DNA from: Bacillaceae bacterium S4-13-56
GTDB lineage: Bacteria; Bacillota; Bacilli; Bacillales; JAWJLM01
Assembly: GCA_040191315.1 (NCBI GenBank)
Contig: JAWJLM010000025.1
Coordinates: forward strand, 1 to 59,201
Direction: 5' to 3'
DNA length: 59,201 nucleotides
Shown here: positions 24,123-32,251 of the stretch, piece after piece
Position numbering within the stretch: the stretch's first letter is position 1
How the letters are laid out: the number at the start of each line of letters is the position of its first letter
Translations under genes and position numbers: made by a program
The notes under the pieces: model-generated
The model's database searches: none
The model's input: only the letters and a program-made list of their open reading frames with translations
Told to the model about the DNA's origin: nothing

Positions 24123-24209
24123 GTCTAACACTCCTTTGTGTAATTTCCAAGATAACTATACCACAAAAGGAAGTTGAAAATAAAACGATAGCGTGAAACA
24201 AGTCACAGT

Positions 24210-24424
24210 TTTATCGCGCACGGGCAGTAATACCCTCCCATCAAGTATTATGTGAAACGAAAAGTGGGGGATAAACTCACATGAAAATAAAACATTAAAT
24301 TTTTCATCCTTGTTGGTGAAACTTGCTTCGTGGTAAATGTCTGATTGGTTCAAGGGCCTTTAGGTCATACCCTTGATTGCTAAAAATCAGCGGAGGGCGG
24401 CCACTGATTGAAGTTTCACTTTAT
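24210..24424 (+). mobile_element. TTTAT-bounded structured element, copy B
   Basis: Left border TTTTAT then CGCGCACGGGCAGTAATACC; right end GATTGAAGTTTCACTTTAT. It contains CAAGGGCCTTTAGGTCATAC, the foldable middle hairpin, and a degenerate 3' hairpin AATCAGCGG/CCACTGATT. A 50-bp module inserted at 24281-24329 (ATGAAAATAAAACATTAAAT ... TTGGTGAAACTTGCTTC) is shared with copies C and E. The remaining gap to pta shows only its promoter region and SD. Confidence 0.6.
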
Positions 24425-24537
24425 TGATTTACCTGAAAAGTATAAAAATAACAAATTTTATTACTGTATCTTGTCCGCTTTTCATTAAATACAAAAAAGC
24501 GTAAACTATATAACAGAAGATTATTGGAGGGATTAAC

Positions 24538-25509
24538 ATGGGCGACTTATTTCAAAGTTTAAAGGAAAAACTAGGTCCAATTAACAAGAAAATTGTATTT
24601 CCAGAAGGGTTAGATGAGAGAATCATTCAAGCAGCCTCTCGTTTAAGTCAGGAAGATCTTATCACTCCTGTATTAATAGGAAATGATGAAAAAGTGAAAC
24701 AGAAGGCAGAGAGTTTAGGAGTCAACCTAAAAGGTATTGAAATACAGGACCCAGAAGAAGACCCTGGATTTGAAGCAAAGGTTGAGGCTTTTGTAGAACG
24801 AAGAAAAGGAAAAGCATCACCTGACGAAGCTAGAAAGATTCTAAAAGATGAAAATTATTACGGGACAATGCTTGTCTATATGAAGGAAGCCGATGGTCTT
24901 GTTAGTGGTGCAGCCCATTCTACTGCGGATACTGTAAGACCAGCACTTCAAATCATTAAGACAAAGCCCGGTATTAAAAAGACTTCAGGTGTATTCATAA
25001 TGGTACGTGAAGAAGAACGTTACGTATTCGCTGATTGTGCGATCAATATTGCTCCAGACAGTAATGACCTTGCTGAAATTGCATTGGCTAGCGCTGAAAC
25101 AGCTAAAATGTTTAACATGGACCCACGTGTAGCCATGCTAAGCTTCTCAACCAAAGGATCTGCTGTTTCCCCGGAAACTGAGAAGGTGAGTGAGGCAGTA
25201 AAAATTGCGAAGGAAAAGGCGCCTAACCTAGTACTTGATGGAGAATTTCAATTTGATGCAGCATTTGTTCCATCTGTAGCTGAAAAGAAAGCGCCAAATT
25301 CCGTGCTAAAAGGAGATGCTAATGTCTTTATTTTCCCTAGTCTGGAAGCAGGAAATATCGGTTATAAAATTGCGCAACGACTTGGAAACTTTTCAGCAGT
25401 GGGCCCAATCCTTCAAGGGTTGAATCAACCAGTCAATGATCTTTCCAGAGGCTGTAATACAGATGATGTATACAAACTAGCTATAATCACAGCAGCACAA
25501 TCTATATAA
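24538..25509 (+). CDS. pta: Phosphate acetyltransferase
   Basis: Converts acetyl-CoA and phosphate to acetyl phosphate in the overflow pathway to acetate. The 323-aa length equals the short B. subtilis enzyme. Family motifs: VFPEGLDERI near the N-terminus, DGLVSGAAHSTADTVRPALQ, FADCAINIAPDS and the C-terminal QGLNQPVNDLSRGC. SD ATTGGAGGGAT precedes ATG. Monocistronic, flanked by structured element B upstream and a strong terminator. Confidence 0.96.
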   Translation: MGDLFQSLKEKLGPINKKIVFPEGLDERIIQAASRLSQEDLITPVLIGNDEKVKQKAESLGVNLKGIEIQDPEEDPGFEAKVEAFVERRKGKASPDEARKILKDENYYGTMLVYMKEADGLVSGAAHSTADTVRPALQIIKTKPGIKKTSGVFIMVREEERYVFADCAINIAPDSNDLAEIALASAETAKMFNMDPRVAMLSFSTKGSAVSPETEKVSEAVKIAKEKAPNLVLDGEFQFDAAFVPSVAEKKAPNSVLKGDANVFIFPSLEAGNIGYKIAQRLGNFSAVGPILQGLNQPVNDLSRGCNTDDVYKLAIITAAQSI

Positions 25510-25510
25510 T

Positions 25511-25551
25511 AAAAAGCCCTGAACCGTTTATGTGAACGTTCAGGGCTTTTT
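25511..25551. terminator. pta terminator
   Basis: AAAAAGCCCTGAAC (25511-25524) pairs with GTTCAGGGCTTTTT (25538-25551). Confidence 0.88.
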
Positions 25552-25567
25552 GATTTTTGAGGGCGAC

Positions 25568-25673
25568 GAAGGATAAAACAAGAGGGCGTTTCAAAAGATT
25601 TATTCTTCATAGAGGGTGTGAAGGATAAAACGAGAGAGTACTTCGCAAGATTTATTTTTCATAAAGGAGAGGC
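25568..25673 (+). repeat. Two-unit 52-bp imperfect tandem repeat
   Basis: GAAGGATAAAACAAGAG starts at 25568 and GAAGGATAAAACGAGAG at 25620. Both units continue AAGATTTATTCTTCATAGAG or AAGATTTATTTTTCATAAAG. No coding potential. The 52-bp period equals that of the large array at 37915-38829, although the sequence differs. Confidence 0.6.
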
Positions 25674-25761
25674 CCGTTTTATTTAAGTATTAGGTTCCAT
25701 ACATATTTTTTCCTTTTGATTCGAAACATAAATTCGATAACTACTTTTGGGAGGTAAGGAT

Positions 25762-26709
25762 ATGAAAAGAATGGGACTAGCATTTTTACTCTTTGTCGTA
25801 TTAGTTGGGATTCCACAAATCGTTGGGGCAGAACCTCCACAGGATCAACTAAATCAGTTTTTAGCAGAAACAGGCATGTCTGTGGAAGAATTGCAGGATT
25901 ATTTATCCTTTTTTGAAACAAGTTTAGCAGAGATTTCAACGATGGAAGAATTGTATGGGTTTACTGGAACACCAATTAATGATGAGAATTTCAATGAACT
26001 ATTGGCTACTTATAATATGACAGGTGATGATTTTTATCAGCTGTTTTCCGAATATGATGATGATCCAAGTACTTATCAATTTATTGAGGATTTGGAGCTT
26101 GCCGTTGCCTTCTATGGGGAACATGAGGGGGAGATGGATGCACTAGAGTATGAGCTTGCAGACATAGGTATGTTAAAAGAGGAAATTAATGCGGTTCTTA
26201 GTCATTTATCCTCTTTAGATGAGGAAGAATTGGAAGAAAAAATGAAAGCTTTAGAAAGCCGTGTCCAACCATACTTGGAGGTCAAGGATCCAATATCGTT
26301 GTCAGAAGCTGAACAAAATGAATTATTCTCAATTATGGAACAAACAATTTCTTTAATGCAGTTAAACCCGGCGTTTTACTTAGTGTCCAATGGAGAACGT
26401 TCCCAAATTTCTTATACAGATCTAATACAGATGGGAACCATGGATGACCAGGCGTTATATGTACAGCTTTTTGATGGACAAGGGAATCAATTAGCGGATA
26501 TGGAGCTTTCTGCGGAAATGCTTGGATCTGATTATATTTTACAGGCCAGTGAGAATCTCCTTGATATCGGTGATATGGCAGGAGAGTTAACGACGGAGCT
26601 TCACGAAAAAAAATTGCCGGATACAGCTTCACCTTACCTGAATTACGCTCTGCTAGCCCTGTTGCTGATTGCGGCAGGAATTTTCCTTTTAAGAAAAAAT
26701 GAAGCGTAA
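25762..26709 (+). CDS. Processed acidic surface protein, sortase substrate
   Basis: A 315-aa secreted wall protein, strongly acidic (runs such as SEYDDDPSTY and LDEEELEEKM). A signal peptide (MKRMGLAFLLFVVLVG, cleavage near VGA-EPP) is followed by a helical acidic body and a C-terminal sorting signal: LPDTA, hydrophobic segment (YALLALLLIAAGIFLL) and RKNEA tail. LPxTA motifs are typical of class D sortases, and such a sortase gene overlaps its end. ATG 25762 is used with GGGAGG 7 nt upstream. Likely role: anionic layer in the cell wall; inferred, fits the TIGR04383-like family. Confidence 0.85.
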   Translation: MKRMGLAFLLFVVLVGIPQIVGAEPPQDQLNQFLAETGMSVEELQDYLSFFETSLAEISTMEELYGFTGTPINDENFNELLATYNMTGDDFYQLFSEYDDDPSTYQFIEDLELAVAFYGEHEGEMDALEYELADIGMLKEEINAVLSHLSSLDEEELEEKMKALESRVQPYLEVKDPISLSEAEQNELFSIMEQTISLMQLNPAFYLVSNGERSQISYTDLIQMGTMDDQALYVQLFDGQGNQLADMELSAEMLGSDYILQASENLLDIGDMAGELTTELHEKKLPDTASPYLNYALLALLLIAAGIFLLRKNEA

Positions 26710-27352
26710 ATTTTTGGCTTGGGCTTTCGTTCTTTGTGGAGCAGGGCTACTTGTTTGGAGTGTCACTCACTACATGCTGGGTGTTATAGCTGTTGAAAAA
26801 CCGAAGATACAAAGTAGTGCTTTAACAGAAAAAACAGTACCAACTCATGTAAAACAGGATATTGATCTATACAAGAAGTCTCCAGAATTTGGGGATAAAA
26901 TAGGTACGCTTACCATACCTGTTTTAGATATGGCTGCTCCGATCTACCACGGAACGTCAGAATGGATTTTAAATAGAGGCGTTGGACATATGGTGGAAAG
27001 TGCACAACCAGGAGAAAACCAGCAGATTGTATTATCTGCACACAGAGAAACATTGTTCCGAAGGCTTGGAGAAGTGAAGTACCAGGATGATATTATTATT
27101 TCTAATGACGCAGGAGACTTTCTTTATCGTGTAAAAAACATACGGATTGTTGATAGAGATGATCGTTCCGCGCTCCTACCAAAAGGCGAAGAAGCATTAA
27201 CAGTAACCACCTGCTATCCTTTTCAATACATTGGGTATGCTCCAAAAAGGTATATAGTAGAAGCAGAATTAATATCGGCAAAAATACAACACCGGGAGGG
27301 ACAGGAACACCGGGAGGGACAGGAACACCGGGAGGGCCAGGAACACCGGTAG
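26699..27352 (+). CDS. Class D sortase with repeat-extended C-terminus
   Basis: A 217-aa membrane-anchored transpeptidase (TM about 8-28). Catalytic triad visible: H115 in LSAHRET, C172 in TVTTCYP and R184 in APKRYIVEA. It cleaves LPxTA-type signals, so the substrate is the acidic protein whose gene it overlaps by 11 nt. The normal sortase fold ends near residue 195. The following EGQEHR units (196-217) come from the 18-bp minisatellite that runs into the gene, and a repeat variant (CGGTAGGG) creates the stop codon. The tail is therefore probably accidental and variable. Confidence 0.9.
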   Translation: MKRKFLAWAFVLCGAGLLVWSVTHYMLGVIAVEKPKIQSSALTEKTVPTHVKQDIDLYKKSPEFGDKIGTLTIPVLDMAAPIYHGTSEWILNRGVGHMVESAQPGENQQIVLSAHRETLFRRLGEVKYQDDIIISNDAGDFLYRVKNIRIVDRDDRSALLPKGEEALTVTTCYPFQYIGYAPKRYIVEAELISAKIQHREGQEHREGQEHREGQEHR

Positions 27353-27579
27353 GGACAGGAACACCGGGAGGGACAGGAACACCGGGAGGGCCAGGAACAC
27401 CGGTAGGGACAGGAACACCGGGAGGGACAGGAACACCGGGAGGGCCAGGAACACCGGTAGGGACAGGAACACCGGGAGGGACAGGAACACCGGGAGTGGA
27501 CAGGAACACCGGGAGGGACAGGAACACCGGGAGGGACAAGAACAGCAGGAGTGGACAGGAACACCAGGTGGGGACAAGA
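27289..27579 (+). repeat. 18-bp minisatellite (16 units) overlapping the sortase 3' end
   Basis: Units ACACCGGGAGGGACAGGA begin every 18 bp from 27289; three variants (GGGACA, GGGCCA, GGTAGG) alternate to make a 54-bp higher-order repeat seen three times. The last units carry 1-bp insertions (GGAGTGGACAGGA). In the -1 frame the units read TPGGTG/TPGGPG/TPVGTG, a collagen-like Gly-x-y pattern; in the sortase frame they read EGQEHR. GC content is far above the surroundings. Confidence 0.9.
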
Positions 27580-27724
27580 ACCCCGAGTTCCTTGTAGAAT
27601 GGGTTCATAGGTTGTAACAAAAAACCAGCTGGGGCTTAATGTATCAATGTTTACAAGTGTTTTTGTTATCGTGAAAAACGTTGAAAACAGTCACGCGAAT
27701 CTAGTTCACGTCTCAACAATACCA

Positions 27725-27746
27725 TTCTGAGGACTGTCCCTACCAA
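27725..27746 (+). repeat. GGGACGGTTCTC-type repeat fragment
   Basis: GAGGACTGTCCCTACCAACAC is a diverged single arm of the hairpin repeat seen whole at 47592-47655. Otherwise 27580-27760 shows no feature. Confidence 0.4.
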
Positions 27747-27760
27747 CACAGATAAACAAC

Positions 27761-28600
27761 TTAAAATCCTGTCATATCAAGGTTTCGGTGTAACCGTCCC
27801 CATGCTCGCTCATTGCGTTCCACCATTTTCTCTCTGCGTGAGAGAAAGTGTTCGGTTTCAAATGGTGTGAGGGAGCCTGTGATGAATTCACTGCTGTTTT
27901 CCATAAGTTTTTGCATGATAAGTCTGCGAGTCTCCCCTACAGTTACGCTCTGACCCAACAGCTCAGAAAGGGAGGCCATGGATGAAGGGTCGATGTGAGG
28001 GTAACTAAAACGGGTAGTCTCCCCTTGTATCCCTTTTTCATAAAAGGTTTGGATCATTTGAGCTCTTTGGGATCCGGAGCCTTCGACGCATAGGTAGATT
28101 TGGACGGCTACTCCGTTTTTGACGCGTCGTTGGGAGATGCCTGCGAATTTTTGACCATTGATGCTGAGGTCGTAGTCGCCTGGGCAGTAGGATTGTTCGA
28201 TGGTGTAGGCGTCGATTTTTTGGTTATAGAGTTGTCTAATGAAGCTTACCATGTGTTCGTAGCCGTCGTGGATGCTGAGTGTTTTGGAGTTGGGATAGAT
28301 GAAGGATAGGTTTAGGATTCCTTCATCTAGGACGACGGCGAGTCCGCCTGAGTTACGTACGATGGCTTGATAGCCGTATTCTTTTAGTTTTTGAATGCCT
28401 TCATTAAGATATGGGATTCTGGTATCTGGGATGCCAAGGACGACGGTGTTGTGATGGACCCATAGTCTGGCGGTAAAAGGGCTTAGGTTGTCTCCTACGG
28501 ATAGACAGAGGGCGTCGTCGATGGCGAAGGAGTCTATGGCTGAGAATCCTGGTCCAAGATCAGATTGGTCGATGAGTCGGATGGGTTGGTTGTCGTTCAT
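27761..28600 (-). CDS. lipL: LipL, octanoyl-[GcvH]:protein N-octanoyltransferase
   Basis: Transfers octanoyl groups from GcvH to the E2 subunits of 2-oxoacid dehydrogenases in the lipoate assembly route of Bacillus. The 279-aa protein has the lipoyl/biotin-ligase fold: RNSGGLAVVLDEGILNLSFI, the nucleophile C139 in SYCPGDYDLSINGQKFAG and the conserved Lys of that motif. ATG 28600 has GAGGAG at 8 nt; ATG 28606 is too near. In the middle (28080-28570) codons end mostly in C or G, unlike neighbouring genes. Confidence 0.94.
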   Translation of the reverse strand: MNDNQPIRLIDQSDLGPGFSAIDSFAIDDALCLSVGDNLSPFTARLWVHHNTVVLGIPDTRIPYLNEGIQKLKEYGYQAIVRNSGGLAVVLDEGILNLSFIYPNSKTLSIHDGYEHMVSFIRQLYNQKIDAYTIEQSYCPGDYDLSINGQKFAGISQRRVKNGVAVQIYLCVEGSGSQRAQMIQTFYEKGIQGETTRFSYPHIDPSSMASLSELLGQSVTVGETRRLIMQKLMENSSEFITGSLTPFETEHFLSRREKMVERNERAWGRLHRNLDMTGF

Positions 28601-28675
28601 GTTCATTTCTCCTCGTGAAGGTTCTTTGATTTGATTCGGGTTTATTAAATGCGTTTTTTAGGAAACGATAAAACG

Positions 28676-28962
28676 TATGCTCGTTATTCTTGTTATAAGC
28701 TCAAATTAATTTGTCTATGCGTGACTATCCCCATTAATGCTCGGAAATCGGGGAGGGTATGCTCAAAATTCAAGGTTTTATGCGCGGTCTTTTTAATGTA
28801 ATGCGCAACATATTCTTTTTAGGCTCAATTCATTTCTACTATGCTCATTTTTCAAGGTTAATGCGCAACTTGGTCGAAGACAATGCTCAGATCATATTCT
28901 TTTATGCGTGACATTTTCAGTCTAATGCTCACTCTTTCCTCAATAATCCCAGTTTATGCTTG
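28676..28962 (-). repeat. Phased 8-bp core array 2 (14 cores, minus orientation)
   Basis: Cores (TATGCTCA, AATGCGCA on the plus strand) begin at 28676, 28696, 28716, 28736, 28758, 28779, 28800, 28820, 28840, 28860, 28882, 28903, 28924 and 28955. Read in core orientation the spacings are 31,21,21,22,20,20,20,21,21,22,20,20,20. It occupies the divergent region between lipL and the DUF1450 gene, so both promoters must lie at its edges. Confidence 0.82.
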
Positions 28963-29098
28963 CAAGCTCTGAAAAAAAGATCTTTCGTGTAATCTTTCGA
29001 ATGGGTCTCTTATATAGTATAGCAAACTTGCATCAGTATATCTTTCTCATGTAAAATACGAAGGTGCAATGGACAAGCTTATGTTAGGAGGGGTGTCA

Positions 29099-29323
29099 AT
29101 GGGGAATGAGTTTCGTATATGCGATGATTGCCAAGCAACAAATATTAAATCGCTCTTGCCTCGTCTTGAAAAAATAGACCCGGATGCTGAAGTGAAAATT
29201 GGTTGTCAGTCCTATTGTGGGCCTGGGCGGAAAAAGTCTTTTGCTTTTGTAAATAATCGTCCCATTTCGGCTCCTGATGAAGATACATTAATTGAAAAAA
29301 TAGAGCAGAAGCTCGGGAAATAG
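29099..29323 (+). CDS. DUF1450 family protein
   Basis: A 74-aa cytoplasmic protein. Four cysteines (RICDDCQ at the start and [12 protein letters not shown] in the middle) resemble the DUF1450/YuzB group, small thioredoxin-fold ferredoxin-like proteins of unknown function. ATG 29099 has AGGAGGGG (29086-29093) 5 nt upstream; an upstream ATG at 29069 lacks an SD. It stands alone, followed by the tandem repeat R7. Confidence 0.8.
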   Translation: MGNEFRICDDCQATNIKSLLPRLEKIDPDAEVKIGCQSYCGPGRKKSFAFVNNRPISAPDEDTLIEKIEQKLGK

Positions 29324-29724
29324 AAAAGCATAGGTGCCCTGAACATCAACGTAAGGCGGGATTAGGATCGTCGGCTAAAGCCGTCACATCGTGTGACAAC
29401 GCCGACGTGACCCACATCGTGTAGTCCCAAAGGAAACACGATTCGCTGAGTGAAACGATGTTGACTTATCGAGAGGAGAAGAGGGAAGCGACTCTAGTCG
29501 ATAGGGCACCGGAGCTAGACAATAGAAAAGCATAGGTGCCCTGAACATCGACGTAAGGCGAGATTAGGATCGTCGGCTAAAGCCGTCACATCGTGTGACA
29601 ACGCCGACGTGACCCACATCGTGTAGTCCCAAAGGAAACACGATTCGCTGAGTGAAACGATGTTGACTTATCGAGAGGAGAAGAGGGAAGCGACTCTAGT
29701 CGATAGGGCACCGGAGCTAGACAA
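29321..29724 (-). repeat. CTAGCTCC miniature element R7, 202-bp exact tandem duplication
   Basis: TAGAAAAGCATAGGTGCCCT starts at 29321 and 29523; the two 202-bp units differ at only two bases that I can see (ATCAACGTAAGGCGGG versus ATCGACGTAAGGCGAG). A third start (TAGAAAAGCG) is at 29725. The body has GTCACATCGTGTGACAACGC, a hairpin, and ends CCGGAGCTAGACAA. The near-identity means recent duplication. Confidence 0.9.
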
Positions 29725-29781
29725 TAGAAAAGCGAAAACTCAGAAAAAAATTTTTTCCCCTTTGTGGGACCTGAATTCGAC

Positions 29782-29810
29782 AAAAACTCGGTGCTAATCC
29801 CGAGTTTTTT
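29782..29810. terminator. Terminator downstream of DUF1450/R7
   Basis: AAAAACTCGG pairs with CCGAGTTTTTT around TGCTAATC. Likely the original DUF1450 terminator, displaced by the R7 insertion. Confidence 0.7.
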
Positions 29811-29835
29811 CTATTGTTTGGAGGGTGTATAATAG

Positions 29836-30060
29836 ATAAAGTGAAACTTTAAAACGTGGGGGATTTTTAAACCTATGGATTGTTAGCACCCAAGGGCATG
29901 ACCTAAAGGCCCTTGAACCTATCGGATACTTTTATCCCTCATTTCCTCTTCTTGTTTTACTTATACTTAAGATTTGGGGTGGGGTTTTACTGCCATGAAA
30001 ATAAAACATTAAATTTTTCATCCTTGTTGGTGAAGCTTGCTTCGTCCATGCGGGAATAAA
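29836..30060 (-). mobile_element. TTTAT-bounded structured element, copy C (minus)
   Basis: Read on the minus strand the element runs from TTTATTCCCGCATGGACG to AAAGTTTCACTTTAT. It keeps CAAGGGCC and its partner GGCCCTTG around the middle hairpin. The 50-bp module (29995-30043) is inverted relative to the element when compared with copies B and E. The 3' hairpin is decayed. It ends 28 bp before the ywfO start. Confidence 0.55.
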
Positions 30061-30087
30061 ATGTCGAATTGTTGTGAGGGAGAAGCT

Positions 30088-31398
30088 ATGGGTTATCGAG
30101 ACCTGAAGTTAAGTGAGGAAAAGGTTTTTAAGGATCCAGTGCATCGTTACATACATGTGAATGATCAAGTGATTTGGGATTTAATTGGGACGCCTGAGTT
30201 TCAAAGGTTAAGAAGGGTTCGACAGCTGGGGACGTCCTATTTGACGTTTCATGGAGCGGAGCACAGTCGCTTTAATCATTCTCTAGGTGTCTATGAAATC
30301 GTACGGCGCATCTTGGATAACTTTGAACATCGCCCAAATTGGGATCAGAGGGAAAGATTACTTTGTCTTGCAGCAGCATTGCTCCATGATTTGGGGCATG
30401 GTCCTTTCTCCCATTCCTTTGAAAAAGTGTTCAAGTTAGATCATGAAAATTTTACGAAGGCGGTCATCTTAGGGGATACAAAGGTGAATGGGGTTTTGTC
30501 TCGAGTGGAGCCTGATTTTCCACAAAAGGTGGCTGATGTCATTAATAAAACCTATGATAATAAGCTGGTTGTAAGCTTGATTTCGAGTCAGATAGATGCG
30601 GATCGGATGGATTATCTACAGCGCGATGCTTATTTTACGGGCGTAAGCTACGGTCATTTTGATATGGAACGGATTCTTCGGGTGATGCGTCCGATGGAGG
30701 ACCAGGTAGTCATTAAGCAAAGTGGGATGCATGCAGTAGAAGACTACATCATGAGCCGATATCAGATGTATTGGCAAATTTATTTTCATCCGGTTACAAG
30801 AAGTGCAGAAGTGATTTTGTCTAAAATTTTGCATCGAGCCAAGGCTTTGTATGACGAAGGATATACTTTTAAACTAGCTCCTATCCACTTTGAAAGCTTC
30901 TTTAAGGGGAAGGTCGACCTACAAGCTTATTTAAAACTAGACGAATCGGTTGCGCTTTATTATTTTCAGCTTTGGATGGAAGAAGAAGATCCCATTCTTA
31001 GGGATCTTTGCCAACGGTTTGTAGAACGAAACTTGTTTAAATATATTGAGTTTAATCCGAATCAACCGATGAGCGAGTGGTTAGAGCTCCACCAACTATT
31101 TCAACGGGCTGGGCTCGACCCGGAATATTATTTGGTTGTGGATTCATCTTCTGATTTGCCTTACGACTTCTATCGCCCAGGAGAGGAAGGGGAGAGACTT
31201 CCGATCCATCTTTTACAGCCGTCAGGAGAGCTTCGTGAGTTGTCCAGACAGTCGGAAATAGTAGAGGCTATCTCCGGAAAGAAGCGGACGGATCATAAAC
31301 TTTATTTTCCGTTAGATCGGATTGAGGCAATGTCTAGTAGAAGTAAAACGAAACAAAGGATACTTGAAATATTGGGGAGAGATTCTGATGTTCAATAA
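30088..31398 (+). CDS. ywfO: HD-domain phosphohydrolase, YwfO family
   Basis: A 436-aa cytoplasmic protein of the SAMHD1/dGTPase-like HD superfamily. The metal motif is built by RFNHSLGVYEI, the HD pair in LLHDLGHGPFSHSFE and a distal Asp in QIDADRMDYLQRD. Relatives hydrolyse dNTPs or other nucleoside triphosphates; the substrate here is not certain. ATG 30088 has GAGGGAG 5 nt upstream; longer starts run into the structured repeat. The stop overlaps ywgA by 11 nt. Confidence 0.9.
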   Translation: MGYRDLKLSEEKVFKDPVHRYIHVNDQVIWDLIGTPEFQRLRRVRQLGTSYLTFHGAEHSRFNHSLGVYEIVRRILDNFEHRPNWDQRERLLCLAAALLHDLGHGPFSHSFEKVFKLDHENFTKAVILGDTKVNGVLSRVEPDFPQKVADVINKTYDNKLVVSLISSQIDADRMDYLQRDAYFTGVSYGHFDMERILRVMRPMEDQVVIKQSGMHAVEDYIMSRYQMYWQIYFHPVTRSAEVILSKILHRAKALYDEGYTFKLAPIHFESFFKGKVDLQAYLKLDESVALYYFQLWMEEEDPILRDLCQRFVERNLFKYIEFNPNQPMSEWLELHQLFQRAGLDPEYYLVVDSSSDLPYDFYRPGEEGERLPIHLLQPSGELRELSRQSEIVEAISGKKRTDHKLYFPLDRIEAMSSRSKTKQRILEILGRDSDVQ

Positions 31399-31897
31399 TC
31401 ATGCAAAGTTAATGCGGTTTTTTGCTGAAAGTGAGGAAGTAGTAGGGAGAAAAAAGCTCCAAAAGATGATTTTTATTTTGAAGAAACTTGGATTCCCGTT
31501 TGAAGAACGCTATGAATTTCATTTTTATGGACCTTATTCTGAGGAACTTACCCTCCGGACAGAGGAGCTTTGTGATTTGGGATTTTTAACGGAGTCTGAG
31601 GAACAAAAGTCCGGGTACAAACAATATCGATACACAGTGACTGAGGAAGGTCTCGCTTTTTTACAGATGTATCCTTCTCCTATTCCTGATGTGAGTTCCC
31701 AAGTGAAGTTGCTAAACGAACAAACTTCACGCTTTCTTGAACTCGTTTCTACTATTCTCTATTTTGATGAGTTAGAAGGAGATTCATTGAAAAATAAAGT
31801 TCTTTCAGTCAAAGATAAGCAGAATTATAGCAAAGAGGAATGGCAGGAAGCTGTTTTGTTCGTAGAAAAGTTGGGTGAATCAAGAGTAGGGGTTTAA
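31388..31897 (+). CDS. ywgA: YwgA family protein
   Basis: A 169-aa cytoplasmic protein (MFNNHAKLMRFFAESEEVVG...), similar in length to B. subtilis YwgA and in the same position after ywfO. It looks like a winged-helix-type small protein (GRKKLQKMIFILKKLG, FHFYGPYSEEL, YTVTEEGLAFL), a pattern also seen in proteins of the Panacea/SocA type. GGGGAGAG lies 6 nt before ATG 31388, and the 11-nt overlap implies coupling with ywfO. Function unknown. Confidence 0.82.
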   Translation: MFNNHAKLMRFFAESEEVVGRKKLQKMIFILKKLGFPFEERYEFHFYGPYSEELTLRTEELCDLGFLTESEEQKSGYKQYRYTVTEEGLAFLQMYPSPIPDVSSQVKLLNEQTSRFLELVSTILYFDELEGDSLKNKVLSVKDKQNYSKEEWQEAVLFVEKLGESRVGV

Positions 31898-31937
31898 GTT
31901 TCGCGGGAGTGCTCTTAAAGGTAGACATAACTTTATT

Positions 31938-32182
31938 TGAACATAAACAAGAAAGACAGCAGAAAAGCTGAGCATAGGTTTACCTGACTTTGAGCATAAA
32001 TGATAAAAGATGCGCTTAGCAAACATAACTTGCGCATAGAAAGGCAGAGTTGCGCGGACGTCGAGAAAACCCGAGCATAAAACTTCAATTTTTGAGCATA
32101 GACCCTCTTATATCCGAACATAAACATGAAAATTAGCGCGAAGCGGATGGAAAACGAGCATATAATAAATAACTTGAGCATT
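31938..32182 (+). repeat. Phased 8-bp core array 3 (12 cores)
   Basis: Cores start at 31938, 31969, 31991, 32011, 32031, 32051, 32072, 32093, 32115, 32135, 32155 and 32175: spacings 31,22,20,20,20,21,21,22,20,20,20. It lies between convergent ywgA and ywhB. A minus-strand open frame across it is an artefact of the repeats. Confidence 0.82.
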
Positions 32183-32251
32183 AAATTTCACAAAGAAATG
32201 GAATTAATTAAGCTATCAAAGTAGTATCATAATAAGCTCAAAATAAGAAAA

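Noticed and set aside
27283-27352. Programmed -1 frameshift from sortase into the TPGG frame
   Set aside because: The junction (A AAA ATA) is not a good slippery heptamer and no stimulatory structure is clear. Chance overlap with the repeat is simpler.
27102-27620. Minus-strand open frames rich in PGVPVP repeats across the minisatellite
   Set aside because: They exist only because an 18-bp repeat without stops stays open in several frames. They have no SD and overlap the sortase gene antisense.
31933-32181. 82-aa minus-strand frame across array 3
   Set aside because: No SD, composition dictated by the repeat cores, and the 20/21/22-bp steps are not compatible with a conserved reading frame.
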